Of a DNA stretch of 64,000 bases, positions 36,341-45,755 are shown piece after piece. This DNA is from Devosia ureilytica (lineage in GTDB: Bacteria > Pseudomonadota > Alphaproteobacteria > Rhizobiales > Devosiaceae). Below the pieces are notes generated by a model. The model saw nothing but the letters and a program-made list of their open reading frames with translations. It searched no databases and was not told where the DNA came from. How positions within the stretch are numbered: the first letter of the stretch is position 1; the number at the start of each line of letters is the position of its first letter. Location: positions 31,488 through 95,487 of the forward strand of contig NZ_JAMZCU010000005.1 of the NCBI RefSeq assembly GCF_024273195.1, in the 5' to 3' direction. Both the position numbers and the translations under genes were made by a program.

Positions 36341-37243
36341 ATGACTGACCAAGCCCCCGACACCGACCGGTTCAGCCACGACGCCGGCATCCTCGCCCAG
36401 GCCCTGCCCTATATGCAGCGCTATGAGGGCAAGACCGTCGTGGTGAAATATGGCGGCCACGCCATGGGCGATGCCCAGCTGGGCCAGGCCTTTGCCCGCG
36501 ACATCGCGCTCTTGAAGCAATCCAAGGTCAATCCCATCGTCGTGCACGGCGGCGGCCCGCAGATTGCGTCCATGCTCAAGAACCTGGGCATCGAATCCAA
36601 GTTCGAGGGCGGGCTGCGCGTTACCGACAAGCGGACCATGGAAGTGGTCGAGATGGTTCTGGCCGGCTCGATCAACAAGGAAATCGTGGCGCTGATCAAT
36701 GCCGAGGGCGAATGGGCGATTGGCCTGTGCGGCAAGGACGGCAATATGGTCTTTGCCAAAAAGGCCGAAAAGACCATCAAGGACCCCGGCTCCAATATCG
36801 AGCGCGTGCTTGACCTGGGCTATGTCGGCGAGCCGGTGGAGGTGGATCGCACGCTGCTCGACCTTCTGGCCCGCTCAGAGCTGATTCCGGTCATTGCCCC
36901 GGTCGCTCCGGGTCGCGATGGCAATACTTATAATATCAATGCCGACACCTTTGCCGGCGCCATTGCCGGATCGCTCGGCGCCAAGCGCCTCTTGTTCCTC
37001 ACCGACGTGCCCGGCGTGCTCGACAAGGACGGCAAGCTGATCCCCGAGCTGACCGTGCGCGACGCCAAGGCGCTGATCGCCGATGGCACCATTTCGGGCG
37101 GGATGATCCCCAAGGTCGAAACCTGCCTTGAAGCGCTCGACAATGGCGTTGAGGGTGTCGTCATCCTCAACGGCAAGCAGCCCCACGTCGTGCTGGTGGA
37201 ACTGTTCACCGAATTCGGTGCCGGCACACTGATCGTGCGCTGA
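36341..37243 (+). CDS. argB: Acetylglutamate kinase
   Basis: A 300-aa amino-acid kinase catalysing the second step of arginine synthesis. Motifs: VVKYGGHAM near the N-terminus, [10 protein letters not shown] for nucleotide and substrate binding, [24 protein letters not shown], and the C-terminal [14 protein letters not shown]. The N-terminal extension ([16 protein letters not shown]) is of the kind associated with arginine-inhibited hexameric enzymes. It is usually next to yihA in this group, but not here. Confidence 0.96.
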   Translation: MTDQAPDTDRFSHDAGILAQALPYMQRYEGKTVVVKYGGHAMGDAQLGQAFARDIALLKQSKVNPIVVHGGGPQIASMLKNLGIESKFEGGLRVTDKRTMEVVEMVLAGSINKEIVALINAEGEWAIGLCGKDGNMVFAKKAEKTIKDPGSNIERVLDLGYVGEPVEVDRTLLDLLARSELIPVIAPVAPGRDGNTYNINADTFAGAIAGSLGAKRLLFLTDVPGVLDKDGKLIPELTVRDAKALIADGTISGGMIPKVETCLEALDNGVEGVVILNGKQPHVVLVELFTEFGAGTLIVR

Positions 37244-37265
37244 CCCCGAAACCTCCGCTGGAAAT

Positions 37266-37294
37266 GAAAAGGCCGCCCCGAGGGGCGGCCTTTT
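37266..37294. terminator. Bidirectional terminator between argB and the MFS gene
   Basis: The stem GGCCGCCCC / GGGGCGGCC has loop GA, with GAAAA before it and TTTT after it. It can serve the convergent argB and MFS transcripts. Confidence 0.85.
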
Positions 37295-37297
37295 GCG

Positions 37298-38782
37298 TCA
37301 GGCTTCCACCGGGATCGGTGGAGCCGAATTGCCCTGCGGCTGACGCCCATTGCCCTTGAAGGCAAAGGCCAGGGCCAGCACCAGGCCAAATGAGACCACC
37401 TGGTACCACATGGCCAGCGCCGCCGCGTCGCCAAAGGCGGCCTGCGGGCTGTTGCCGGCGGCAAAATTGCCGGACAACTGGGAGAAGAAAATCTGCCCCA
37501 CCAGCGCAATTCCCAACGCGCCACCCACCTGCTGGAAGGCCTGCAAGGCCCCCGAACCGGCGCCGGCATCGCGCGGCGGCACATTGCGCAGCACCAATTG
37601 GAACAGCGCCGAGAACCCCGTGCCCAGCCCAATGCCCGAAATCAGAAGCGGCAGGAGGAAACTCATGGGATCGATGCTGGCGCCGGTGCCGGCAATGACA
37701 AAATGCAGCCAGCCGGTGCCTCCGGCGATCATGCCCCCCGCGACAGCGAGGCGGCTGCGCAGATAGTGAGACCCGAAGCGCCCGGCGATAAACGATGCGA
37801 TCAAGACCCCCACGGAGAATGGCAGATTGGTCAGGCCCGACTGTAGTGGGGTAAAACCAAACCCCGATTGCAGCAGCAGCGAAATGACCATGAAAAGGCC
37901 CGGAATGCCCGAGGCGAACACGGTGACCACAAAGGCGCCGAACATATAATCGCGATTGGCCAGGAGATCGTAGTTGAGCAATTGCGGCTTGCCGGCCGAC
38001 GCGCGCTGGCGCTGCCAGAAGACGAAGACGCCCAAGAGCACGACGCCCGCAGCCATCATCCCAAAGCTCCACATCGGCCAGTCCAGCGCCCGTCCCTCAA
38101 TGATGGGAAAGACCACGGCAACAATGCCAAGACCGAACAGGCCAATCCCCACGAAGTCGTTGCTGAGTTCCTTATGGTCCGGCAGGCGCGGAATGAGGAA
38201 CCAGCCCGCGACCAGCGCGGCAATGCCAATAGGGATGTTGACGAGGAAAATCGGCTGCCAGTCCAGGCCGAACAGCTGCGCATCGATCAGGATGCCGCCC
38301 AGCACCGGACCGCAGACCGAAGCCAGGCCCGCCGACAGGCCGAACAGCGAAAAGGCCTGCCCGCGTTCCTGCGGCGGGAAGGTGACGGTGGCAATGGCCA
38401 GCACCTGCGGCGTCATCATCGCGCCCCCGAGCCCCTGGAGAATGCGGGCGGCGATCAGCATGTCGATGGAATGAGCCATGCCGCAAAGCGCCGAAGCCAG
38501 AGTGAACGCGGTAACGCCCAAAAGGAACATGCGGGTGCGCCCGACAATATCGCCCAACCGTCCGAACGGCAAAAGCCCCAGCGCAAAGGCCAGCACATAG
38601 GCGGCCACAACCCATTCGATCTGCGCGTCGGTGGCGCCCAGGTTCTCGCGCATCGAAGGCAATGCGACATTGACGATGGTAACATCGATCAAGTTCATGA
38701 AATTGGCGATCAGCAGGATCACCAGCGATAGCCAGCGGCGTGGATCAGGCGGCACGGTGGCGCCGGAGTGGGGTAGAGACAT
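37298..38782 (-). CDS. MFS multidrug exporter, DHA2 (EmrB/QacA) family
   Basis: A 494-aa inner-membrane drug:H+ antiporter with about 14 hydrophobic segments. The family signatures are visible: NLIDVTIVNVALPSMRENLGA (motif D1, helix 1), GRLGDIVGRTRMFLLG (motif A), RILQGLGGAMMTPQVLAIA (motif B) and GPVLGGILID (motif C). The substrate is unknown. It starts 9 bp after the tetR gene stops, so the regulator and pump form one operon controlled from the palindrome at 39423. Confidence 0.93.
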   Translation of the reverse strand: MSLPHSGATVPPDPRRWLSLVILLIANFMNLIDVTIVNVALPSMRENLGATDAQIEWVVAAYVLAFALGLLPFGRLGDIVGRTRMFLLGVTAFTLASALCGMAHSIDMLIAARILQGLGGAMMTPQVLAIATVTFPPQERGQAFSLFGLSAGLASVCGPVLGGILIDAQLFGLDWQPIFLVNIPIGIAALVAGWFLIPRLPDHKELSNDFVGIGLFGLGIVAVVFPIIEGRALDWPMWSFGMMAAGVVLLGVFVFWQRQRASAGKPQLLNYDLLANRDYMFGAFVVTVFASGIPGLFMVISLLLQSGFGFTPLQSGLTNLPFSVGVLIASFIAGRFGSHYLRSRLAVAGGMIAGGTGWLHFVIAGTGASIDPMSFLLPLLISGIGLGTGFSALFQLVLRNVPPRDAGAGSGALQAFQQVGGALGIALVGQIFFSQLSGNFAAGNSPQAAFGDAAALAMWYQVVSFGLVLALAFAFKGNGRQPQGNSAPPIPVEA

Positions 38783-38791
38783 GTAACGTCC

Positions 38792-39391
38792 TCAGGTCCT
38801 GGCTTGGGCAACGACGGCCCGTTCGAATTCGGAAAAGACTGCCAGCATTTCGCCGCGCCGCGGGCGGCTGGACCGCCAGCCGACAACCATGGCGATAAAG
38901 ATGCTGGCAGCAGCAAGCGGATCGATGTTGGAGCGCAAGGTCCCGTCGGCGACGCCCTTGGCGAATATTTCTGCGAGCATCTTGTGCCAATGAACGCGCA
39001 TGGGCTGCATGATGGCCTCGATGGCCGGATCACGACCAGCGCGCTCTGCGAGCAGCGCCATCACCGCGAGGCGTTCAGGCGCCTGCTCCTGGCTATCGAG
39101 CGCGTCTTCAAATTCCATGCGCAACAGATCAAGTCCGGTCTTGCCTTCACGCGGGTGCCGGAGACTCTGGGCGCGGAACTCGGCTTTCAGGCTCTGCGCC
39201 ACAAGGGCTATGAGCGCTTCCTTGCTGGGCACGTGATAGTGAAGCGTGGCGATATTGATGCCGACCCGCGCCGCGATATCGCGGGTACGCAGGCCCTCAA
39301 GGCCCTTCTCCACGATCAGGTCGCGCGCCGCCCGGGCAATGGCTGTCCGGCGTTCGTCGCCACTTTCGCGCTTCTGGGTTTCGCTGTGCAT
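38792..39391 (-). CDS. TetR-family transcriptional regulator
   Basis: A 199-aa repressor. The N-terminal helix-turn-helix domain (about 18-65) reads RTAIARAARDLIVEKG through TRDIAARVGINIATLHYHVPSKEALI. The ligand-binding domain is C-terminal. The start at 39391 (GGGAG upstream) is chosen because the longer frame covers the operator. It most likely controls its own operon with the downstream MFS exporter, with an exporter substrate as inducer. Confidence 0.92.
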   Translation of the reverse strand: MHSETQKRESGDERRTAIARAARDLIVEKGLEGLRTRDIAARVGINIATLHYHVPSKEALIALVAQSLKAEFRAQSLRHPREGKTGLDLLRMEFEDALDSQEQAPERLAVMALLAERAGRDPAIEAIMQPMRVHWHKMLAEIFAKGVADGTLRSNIDPLAAASIFIAMVVGWRSSRPRRGEMLAVFSEFERAVVAQART

Positions 39392-39422
39392 GGCGCTCCC
39401 ATAGACCGCACCCGCGTCATAA

Positions 39423-39438
39423 TCAATCAGTTGATTGA
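39423..39438. promoter_or_regulatory. TetR operator palindrome
   Basis: TCAATCA-GT-TGATTGA has perfect 7-bp arms and lies 32 bp upstream of the tetR start, between divergent tetR and ilvA. Size and position fit a TetR-family dimer site. Confidence 0.65.
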
Positions 39439-39570
39439 GAAATAATGCCATGCCCATCCGTCGGTGCCGCTTTGCTTGGCCCACTGCCTCTGCCAATCTG
39501 GCGCCCTGCGTTGACATTTGCTGTCAGCAGGCGTCCATCACCCCACCACGCGTGCCGCCAGAGACAGCCC

Positions 39571-41088
39571 ATGACCGACTATGTCCGCAAGATCCTGACC
39601 TCCTCGGTCTATGAGGTTGCCGAACAGACCCCGCTCGACAAGATGGAGCTGCTTTCAGAACGGCTGGGGCACACGATCCTGCTCAAGCGCGAGGACCTGC
39701 AGCCGGTCTTTTCCTTCAAGATCCGTGGCGCGCATAACCGTATCGTGCACCTGTCAGCCGAGGAGCGGGCGCGCGGGGTCATTTGTGCCTCCGCCGGCAA
39801 TCACGCCCAGGGGGTCGCGCTCTCGGCCACACGGCTGGGCATTCGCGCCATCGTGGTGATGCCAACGACTACACCGGTCATCAAGGTCAATGCCGTCAGA
39901 CGCCTTGGTGGCGAGGTCGTCCTGTTCGGCGACGCGTTCGACGCCGCGCGCGCTCACGCCGCTGGCCTTGCCGAAAAGCATGGCTATGTCTTCGTCCACC
40001 CCTTCGACGATCCCGACGTGATTGCCGGCCAGGGCACCGTGGGCCTTGAACTGATGCGCCAGCATCCCGAGCCGATCGGCGCCATCTATGTGCCGGTGGG
40101 TGGCGGGGGCCTCGCCGCCGGCATTGCCAGCTTTGTGAAATTCCTGCGCCCCGAAATCCGCGTCATCGGCGTCGAGCCGGAAGAGGCCGCCAGCATGAAG
40201 GCGGCCATTGCCGCCGGCCATCCGGTGCCGCTCGATCAGGTCGGGCTATTTGCCGATGGCGTGGCCGTGCGCCAGGTGGGGGATGAAACCTTCCGGCTCT
40301 GTCGCGAACTGCTCGATGACATCGTGACGGTCTCGGCCGATGAAATCTGCGCCGCCATCAAGGACATCTTTGACGATCACCGCGCCATCAGCGAACCGGC
40401 GGGCGCCCTGGCACTGGCGGGCCTCAGGCGCGACATCGAAAATGGCAATGCGCCCGAAGGCGCCCTGATCGCCATCAATTCGGGCGCCAATGTCAATTTT
40501 GACCGGTTGCGCTACGTGGCCGAACGCGCCGAAATCGGCGAACGCGCAGAAGCGCTATTGGCCGTGACCATTCCCGAGCGTCCCGGCAGCTATCGTGCCT
40601 TCATTCGCCTGATCGGCAGCCGCGCCATCACCGAGTTCAACTATCGATACGCGCCCGGCGCCAATGCCCATATTTTCGTGGGCATCAAGCTCTCGGGCGG
40701 TGACGCGGAAAAGCACGACATCATCACCATGCTGACCGCCAACGCATTGGCGGTGACCGACCTGACCGATAATGAGGTTGCCAAGCTGCATGTGCGTCAC
40801 ATGGTGGGCGGGCGGGCCGCCGGCCTTGGCAATGAGATGGTGTTCCGCTTTCAGTTCCCCGAGCGACCCGGCGCCCTGCTCAAGTTCCTTGAGGGGCTCA
40901 ACGATGGCTGGAACATCACCCTGTTCCACTATCGCAACCACGGCGCCGACTATGGCCGGGTGCTGGTGGGCATTGCGGTGCCCGCGGAGACAAGGGCGGA
41001 CCTGTTCGCCCATATCGATGCCATCGGCTTTCCCTATTGGGACGAAACCGAAAACCCCGCCTATCGGCAGTTTCTCGATCTTGAGTAA
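39571..41088 (+). CDS. ilvA: Threonine ammonia-lyase, biosynthetic (IlvA)
   Basis: A 505-aa PLP enzyme making 2-oxobutanoate from threonine, the first committed step to isoleucine. The catalytic domain (about 1-320) carries KREDLQPVFSFKIRGA, with the PLP lysine at 50, then CASAGNHAQGVALSA and PVGGGGLAAGI. Two ACT-like regulatory modules follow (ERPGSYRAFIRLIGSRAITEFNYRY and ERPGALLKFLEGLNDGWNITLFHYR), marking the isoleucine-regulated biosynthetic form. The ATG at 39571 is where family similarity begins. It is divergent from tetR. Confidence 0.96.
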   Translation: MTDYVRKILTSSVYEVAEQTPLDKMELLSERLGHTILLKREDLQPVFSFKIRGAHNRIVHLSAEERARGVICASAGNHAQGVALSATRLGIRAIVVMPTTTPVIKVNAVRRLGGEVVLFGDAFDAARAHAAGLAEKHGYVFVHPFDDPDVIAGQGTVGLELMRQHPEPIGAIYVPVGGGGLAAGIASFVKFLRPEIRVIGVEPEEAASMKAAIAAGHPVPLDQVGLFADGVAVRQVGDETFRLCRELLDDIVTVSADEICAAIKDIFDDHRAISEPAGALALAGLRRDIENGNAPEGALIAINSGANVNFDRLRYVAERAEIGERAEALLAVTIPERPGSYRAFIRLIGSRAITEFNYRYAPGANAHIFVGIKLSGGDAEKHDIITMLTANALAVTDLTDNEVAKLHVRHMVGGRAAGLGNEMVFRFQFPERPGALLKFLEGLNDGWNITLFHYRNHGADYGRVLVGIAVPAETRADLFAHIDAIGFPYWDETENPAYRQFLDLE

Positions 41089-41314
41089 TGCGGCGGGGTA
41101 TGGGACCCGAAGTTTCCCGATCCGGCACGCAATACTATTGGCGAGCGGTATTCCTGCGTGCTGACATTAGCTTGAAATATACCGCATCTATAGCGATCCG
41201 ACCAATTTCCATCGCCAGGCCATTGCATTTGCGCTGGTGAGAGGCAATCTGCAGAAACGACGCGTTGGACTGGGGGGCTCCGGTCGCGCGCAATCCATTC
41301 GAGGGAAATCAAAC

Positions 41315-42541
41315 ATGATCAGGACGATCAAGACCACTGGCCTGATGGCCGCCACCGGACTGGCTACCCTGGCGCTGATGCAGCCCGCCATGGCGCTCGA
41401 TGCCGACGCCTTCGTTGACCGCATTGAGACGGTCTACAAGGCCATGGGCACCGAGATGAGCTTTGGCACCGCGACCCTTTCGGGCGACACCATCACCGTG
41501 GACGGGGTGACCCTGACCATCCCCGGCGAAGAGCCGATGGTCCTTGATACCGAACTGACCTTTTCCGGCGTGGCCGAATATGACGACGGCAGCTACACCA
41601 TGGACACCCTGTCGGTCCCCGACATCGACATGGAATTTGGCGACGAACATGTGGGCCACCTGACCCTGGTGGACATGGTTGCCGAAGACCTCTGGCTGCC
41701 TCCCGAAGGTGACACCAGCGCCGAAGTCCTGCTCCAGCTGGTAGGCCGCATGGCCACCGGCCCGCTGACCGTGACCCGCGATGGTGCCGAAGTCATCAAG
41801 ATCGACGGCATGGAAGCGGCGACCGAGTTTGTCTATGACGCCGACGACGCGCTGGAATCGCTGGCCTCAAGCCTCTCGATCTCCAACATCTGGGCTGACC
41901 TGAGCACCGTGGGCGAAGAAGAGCCCGAAGCCGGCGCCATCATCACTGCCCTTGGCCTCACCAATATCAGCGGCAATATCACCCAGTCGATGAACTGGAC
42001 CATGGCAGATGGCAATGTGGTGATCGACGAGTTCCTGTTCGATTTTGCCGATGTGGGCGCACTCAACCTCACGCTCGACATTGCCGGCTTCACCCCCGCC
42101 ATGCTCGACAAGCTCTATGCCATGCAAAGCTCGGACCTTGATCCGACGAGCGAAGAGGCCCAGGCCCAGCAGATGATGGCCGGCATGGAGGTGGCTCAGG
42201 CCATGACCATTTCGGGCGTATCCATCCGCTACGATGACGCTTCGCTTGCCGGCAAGCTGCTCGACATGTTCGCCGCCCAGTCCGGCGCCGACCGCGCCGC
42301 CTTTGTGGAAGGCCTCAAAGCCATGCTGCCCGCCATGATCGCCGAAAGCGGCATTCCGGCGCTTGCAGACCTCGTGGTGCCGCCGGTCTCGAGCTTCCTC
42401 GATGATCCGCAGAGCCTTGAAGTGGCGGTCAAGCCGGCCAGCCCAACCAGCGTGCTGGTTCTGGCGGCAGCGGCCTCCAACCCAGCCAGCCTGATCCAGG
42501 CGCTTGGCTTGACGGTCACGGCCAACCAGAAGAGCAAGTAG
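41315..42541 (+). CDS. Exported protein of unknown function
   Basis: A 408-aa protein with a signal peptide (about 1-27, QPAMALDAD). The mature part is acidic and beta-rich with many short repeating strands (for example FGTATLSGDTITVDGVTL and TLSVPDIDMEFGDEHVGHLTL). It ends in a segment (FLDDPQSLEVAVKPASPTSV ... ALGLTVTANQ) I have no family name for. The style recalls periplasmic YdgA/AsmA-like proteins, but I cannot assign it. The start at 41315 is supported by GAGGGAAA upstream and the clean signal peptide. It is monocistronic between ilvA and the nucleotidase. Confidence 0.75.
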   Translation: MIRTIKTTGLMAATGLATLALMQPAMALDADAFVDRIETVYKAMGTEMSFGTATLSGDTITVDGVTLTIPGEEPMVLDTELTFSGVAEYDDGSYTMDTLSVPDIDMEFGDEHVGHLTLVDMVAEDLWLPPEGDTSAEVLLQLVGRMATGPLTVTRDGAEVIKIDGMEAATEFVYDADDALESLASSLSISNIWADLSTVGEEEPEAGAIITALGLTNISGNITQSMNWTMADGNVVIDEFLFDFADVGALNLTLDIAGFTPAMLDKLYAMQSSDLDPTSEEAQAQQMMAGMEVAQAMTISGVSIRYDDASLAGKLLDMFAAQSGADRAAFVEGLKAMLPAMIAESGIPALADLVVPPVSSFLDDPQSLEVAVKPASPTSVLVLAAAASNPASLIQALGLTVTANQKSK

Positions 42542-42551
42542 CCTCCGAAAC

Positions 42552-42575
42552 GGGCGGGGCCCAAGGGTCCCGCCC
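42552..42575 (+). terminator. Possible terminator hairpin (no T tract)
   Basis: GGGCGGGGCC-CAAG-GGTCCCGCCC forms a 10-bp stem with one G-U pair, 10 bp after the preceding stop codon. No U run follows. Confidence 0.45.
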
Positions 42576-42621
42576 CAACGGCACTGATGAAGCCTTCATG
42601 CTTTCGTGCCAGAATGCCCTC

Positions 42622-43320
42622 ATGACCGCGCCCCTCATCCGCACCAGCCTCGACCATGTCACCGAATGGGTGTTCGACCTCGACAACACCCTTTATCCGC
42701 GTGAATGCAATCTGTTCGCCCAGATCGACACGCGCATCACCCATTATGTGATGGACGTCACCGCGCTCGATTTTGCCAGCGCCCGGGACCTGCAAAAGAC
42801 CTATTACCGCGACTTCGGCACCACGCTGAACGGGCTGATGCAGCGCCATGCCATCGACCCGGACCACTTTCTCAACACCGTCCACGCCATCGATTATTCG
42901 CCGGTCGATCCGCATCCCGACCTCATCGAGGCCATTGCCGCCCTGCCCGGCCGCAAGTTCATCCTGACCAATGGCGATACTGGCCATGCCCGCTCGGTGC
43001 TCGCCCGGCTCGGCGGCGCGCATCTGTTCGAACATGTGCATGACATTCGCGCCATGACCTATGTGCCCAAGCCGCACCGCGCCGCCTATGACGGTTTTTT
43101 CGACCTGCATGGCATCGACCCGAGCCGCGCCATCATGTTCGATGACCTGGAAAAGAACCTGGTCGTGCCCCATGAAGTCGGGATGGCGACAGTGCAGGTG
43201 GTGGCCGGCGAGGACTTCGCCCACGAGCAGGTCGAGGCCTGGGAACTGGGCCGGTCAACCGGACCGCATGTCCACCACGTGACGGCCGATCTCGCCGGGT
43301 TCCTGCGCAACCTGCCCTGA
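42622..43320 (+). CDS. Pyrimidine 5'-nucleotidase (HAD superfamily)
   Basis: A 232-aa haloacid-dehalogenase-type phosphatase. Motif I is FDLDNTLYP, motif II ILTNGDTGHA, motif III the Lys in YVPKPHRAAYDGF, and motif IV MFDDLEKNL. The fold and motif set match the pyrimidine 5'-nucleotidase (Sdt1/PynA-like) group common in alphaproteobacteria, where the gene often lies near argB. The start is taken at 42622; an ATG at 42598 would add 8 residues, and neither has a strong SD sequence. Confidence 0.88.
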   Translation: MTAPLIRTSLDHVTEWVFDLDNTLYPRECNLFAQIDTRITHYVMDVTALDFASARDLQKTYYRDFGTTLNGLMQRHAIDPDHFLNTVHAIDYSPVDPHPDLIEAIAALPGRKFILTNGDTGHARSVLARLGGAHLFEHVHDIRAMTYVPKPHRAAYDGFFDLHGIDPSRAIMFDDLEKNLVVPHEVGMATVQVVAGEDFAHEQVEAWELGRSTGPHVHHVTADLAGFLRNLP

Positions 43321-43407
43321 GCGTGCTGCCCGGACATGACCGACAGGTAATGGGATCAGTGATTTGTTACTATTCCCGCTGCCGATGAAGCGCTTTAGAC
43401 TGGCACC

Positions 43408-45285
43408 ATGAGCGACCTTCCCGGCCGGCGTCCGCCGCCCATTCCCGACAAAAGCCCCACCCTGCGCGACCAATTGGACAACCTTACCCATCTGGGACGG
43501 TTGCTGGCGCAGATCTGGCGCACCAGCAAGGGCTTGACCACGGCCAGCATCGGCCTGCGGCTGATCGCGGCGTTGCAGCCGGTGGCGGTTCTCTATGCCG
43601 CCAAGCTGATCGTCGATGAGGTGGTCCGGCTTTCTGCCCTCACCCCGCCGGGGCCGGGCATTCTCGATTGGTTCGAGGCAGGTCTGCTTAATCCCATCAT
43701 CGGCTTTCTGCTGCTTGAGCTGGCCCTGGTGCTGGCCAATGACGTCATTGCGCGCATGACCGGGCTGGTCGATTCGATCCTCTCCGAACTCCATTCCAAC
43801 CAGGTGAGCGTCGAGCTGATGGCCCATGCCGCACGGCTCGATCTGCAGCATTTCGAAAGCGCCGAATATCAGGACCGGCTGGAGCGGGCCCGCCGCCAGG
43901 CCGCCGGGCGCAATGCGCTGTTGAGCCAGATATTCGGACAGGCTCAGGACATCATCACGGTCATCACCCTGGCGGCGGGCCTGTTCTTTTACGCCCCCTG
44001 GCTGATCCTCTTGCTGCCCATCAGCTTCCTGCCCGCCGTCTGGGGCGAAACCCGGTTCAATTCACTGGCCTATATGCTCAGCCGCTGGCGCACCCCGGAG
44101 CGCCGGGAGCTCGAATATCTGCGCCATATCGGGGCTAGCGCCGAAACCGCCAAGGAGGTCAAGCTTTTTGGCCTGGGGGATTATCTCATCGCCCGGTTCA
44201 AGACACTGGCGCACCAGATTTTCCTCGAGAACCGCCGCGTCGCCACGCTCCGCGCCAGTTGGGGGGCCCTGTTTGCGGGCATCGCCAGCCTCGCCTATTA
44301 CGCCGCCTATGGCTTTATCGTCTGGCGCACCATCACCGGCGCCTTCACCCTGGGCGACCTTGCCTTTCTCTCGGGCTCTTTCCTCCGGCTCAATGGCCTG
44401 TTCCAGCGCATCCTGCTCGGCTTCACCGCCATTGCCGGGCAATCCATGTATCTGGACGACCTCTTCTCCTTCTTCGAGATCGCGCCCACCGTGCTGCCGC
44501 CGGCCCAGCCAAAACCCTTTCCGGCTCCGATCACCAGCGGCATCACCTTTGACAATGTGGGGTTCAGATATCCCGAGACCGACAATTGGGTGGTCCGCAA
44601 TCTCTCCTTCACCCTGCCGGCGGGCGAAACGCTGGCGCTGGTGGGCGAGAATGGCGCGGGCAAAACCACCATCGTCAAGCTGCTGACCCGGCTCTATGAC
44701 CCGAGCGAAGGCCGCATCACCATCGATGGCGTTGACCTCAAGGACATGGCGCCGACCGATATCCACGCCCATGTCGGGGTGATCTTCCAGGATTTCATCC
44801 GCTACAGCTTTACCGCCCGCGACAATATCGGGGTCGGCCGCATCGAAGCGCGCGAGGACCAGGCCCGCATCGACACGGCCGCCGCACAGAGCCTGGCCGA
44901 CGGCGTCATCGCCCGACTGCCCAAGGGCTATGACCAGCAATTGGGCCGCCTGTTCAAGGCCGGTCGCGATCTCTCGGGTGGCGAATGGCAGAAAGTGGCC
45001 ATCGGCCGCGCCTATATGCGCGATGCCGAACTGATCATCCTCGACGAACCCACCGCCGCGCTCGACGCCAAGGCCGAAGCCGAAGTTTTCGCGCGCTTCA
45101 AGGGCCTCGCCGCGGGCAAAAGCGCGGTGATTATCTCGCACCGTTTCTCAACCGTGCGCATGGCCGACCGCATCCTGGTGCTCGACAATGGCGCCATTCT
45201 CGAAGCCGGGACCCATGAACAGCTCGTCGCCCTGAAAGGGCGCTACGCGGAACTGTTTGATTTGCAGGCTGCGGGGTATCGCTAG
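43408..45285 (+). CDS. ABC exporter, fused permease and ATPase
   Basis: A 625-aa half-transporter. An N-terminal membrane domain (about 40-350, some six helices, e.g. LRLIAALQPVAVLYAAKLI) precedes the ATPase domain (about 375-620). The ATPase carries Walker A GENGAGKTT, signature LSGGEWQKVAIGRA, Walker B LIILDEPTAALD and the H-loop IISHRFST. It should act as a homodimer. The substrate is unknown; exporters of this type move lipids, peptides or drugs. It has no linked partner gene. Confidence 0.93.
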   Translation: MSDLPGRRPPPIPDKSPTLRDQLDNLTHLGRLLAQIWRTSKGLTTASIGLRLIAALQPVAVLYAAKLIVDEVVRLSALTPPGPGILDWFEAGLLNPIIGFLLLELALVLANDVIARMTGLVDSILSELHSNQVSVELMAHAARLDLQHFESAEYQDRLERARRQAAGRNALLSQIFGQAQDIITVITLAAGLFFYAPWLILLLPISFLPAVWGETRFNSLAYMLSRWRTPERRELEYLRHIGASAETAKEVKLFGLGDYLIARFKTLAHQIFLENRRVATLRASWGALFAGIASLAYYAAYGFIVWRTITGAFTLGDLAFLSGSFLRLNGLFQRILLGFTAIAGQSMYLDDLFSFFEIAPTVLPPAQPKPFPAPITSGITFDNVGFRYPETDNWVVRNLSFTLPAGETLALVGENGAGKTTIVKLLTRLYDPSEGRITIDGVDLKDMAPTDIHAHVGVIFQDFIRYSFTARDNIGVGRIEAREDQARIDTAAAQSLADGVIARLPKGYDQQLGRLFKAGRDLSGGEWQKVAIGRAYMRDAELIILDEPTAALDAKAEAEVFARFKGLAAGKSAVIISHRFSTVRMADRILVLDNGAILEAGTHEQLVALKGRYAELFDLQAAGYR

Positions 45286-45300
45286 GCGACTTCCTTTACG

Positions 45301-45355
45301 CAGCCGGTCACCCCACCCTGATTCCTTCCCCATGATGGGGAGGGAGCAGGGTCCC
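45301..45355. repeat. Palindromic intergenic repeat (CCTCCCC-type)
   Basis: CACCCCACCCTGATTCCTTC followed by CCCATGATGGGGAGGGA. It is nearly the same as the first unit at 23986, so it belongs to the same dispersed family. Confidence 0.6.
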
Positions 45356-45380
45356 TACCGTCTTGCCAGTGTCACAATAC

Positions 45381-45396
45381 ATCGATAAATCTCGAT
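45381..45396. promoter_or_regulatory. Likely ArsR operator of the arsenic operon
   Basis: The imperfect palindrome ATCGATAAATCTCGAT (arms ATCGA / TCGAT) lies three bases before the arsR ATG and is flanked by TACAT on both sides. The position allows direct repression by the ArsR encoded next to it. Confidence 0.55.
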
Positions 45397-45398
45397 AC

Positions 45399-45755
45399 AT
45401 GGATGATACAGCAATCATTGAGGCTCTGTCCGCCCTGGCCCAGCCGTCGCGCCTTGCCGCGTTTCGGCTGGTGGTGGAGCACGAGCCGCACGGTCTGCCC
45501 GCGGGCGAAATCGCCCGCCGGCTCGATGTGCCGCAGAACACCATGTCGAGCCATCTGGCTCAATTGACGCGGGCCGGACTGCTTTCGGCAGACAAGCAGG
45601 GGCGCACCATCACCTATCGGGCCGAGATCGACCGCATGCGCTTTGTCATGTCCTATCTCGTCAACGACTGCTGCGGCGGTCGCCCGGAACTGTGCGCCCC
45701 GTTGATCGAAGACATCACCCCCTGCTGCGTTCCTGAGGAGGCGCGTCGTGACTGA
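45399..45755 (+). CDS. arsR: ArsR-family arsenite-responsive repressor
   Basis: A 118-aa winged-helix regulator. The DNA-binding part is GLPAGEIARRLDVPQNTMSSHLAQLTRAGLL. It lacks the classic ELCVCDL metal site. Instead the C-terminus holds Cys91, Cys92 and Cys99 (DCCGGRPELC) plus Cys109 and Cys110, resembling the C-terminal CCx5C arsenite site known from the Acidithiobacillus-type ArsR. The start at 45399 is preferred; upstream frame codons cover the operator. It overlaps arsC by 8 bp. Confidence 0.9.
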   Translation: MDDTAIIEALSALAQPSRLAAFRLVVEHEPHGLPAGEIARRLDVPQNTMSSHLAQLTRAGLLSADKQGRTITYRAEIDRMRFVMSYLVNDCCGGRPELCAPLIEDITPCCVPEEARRD

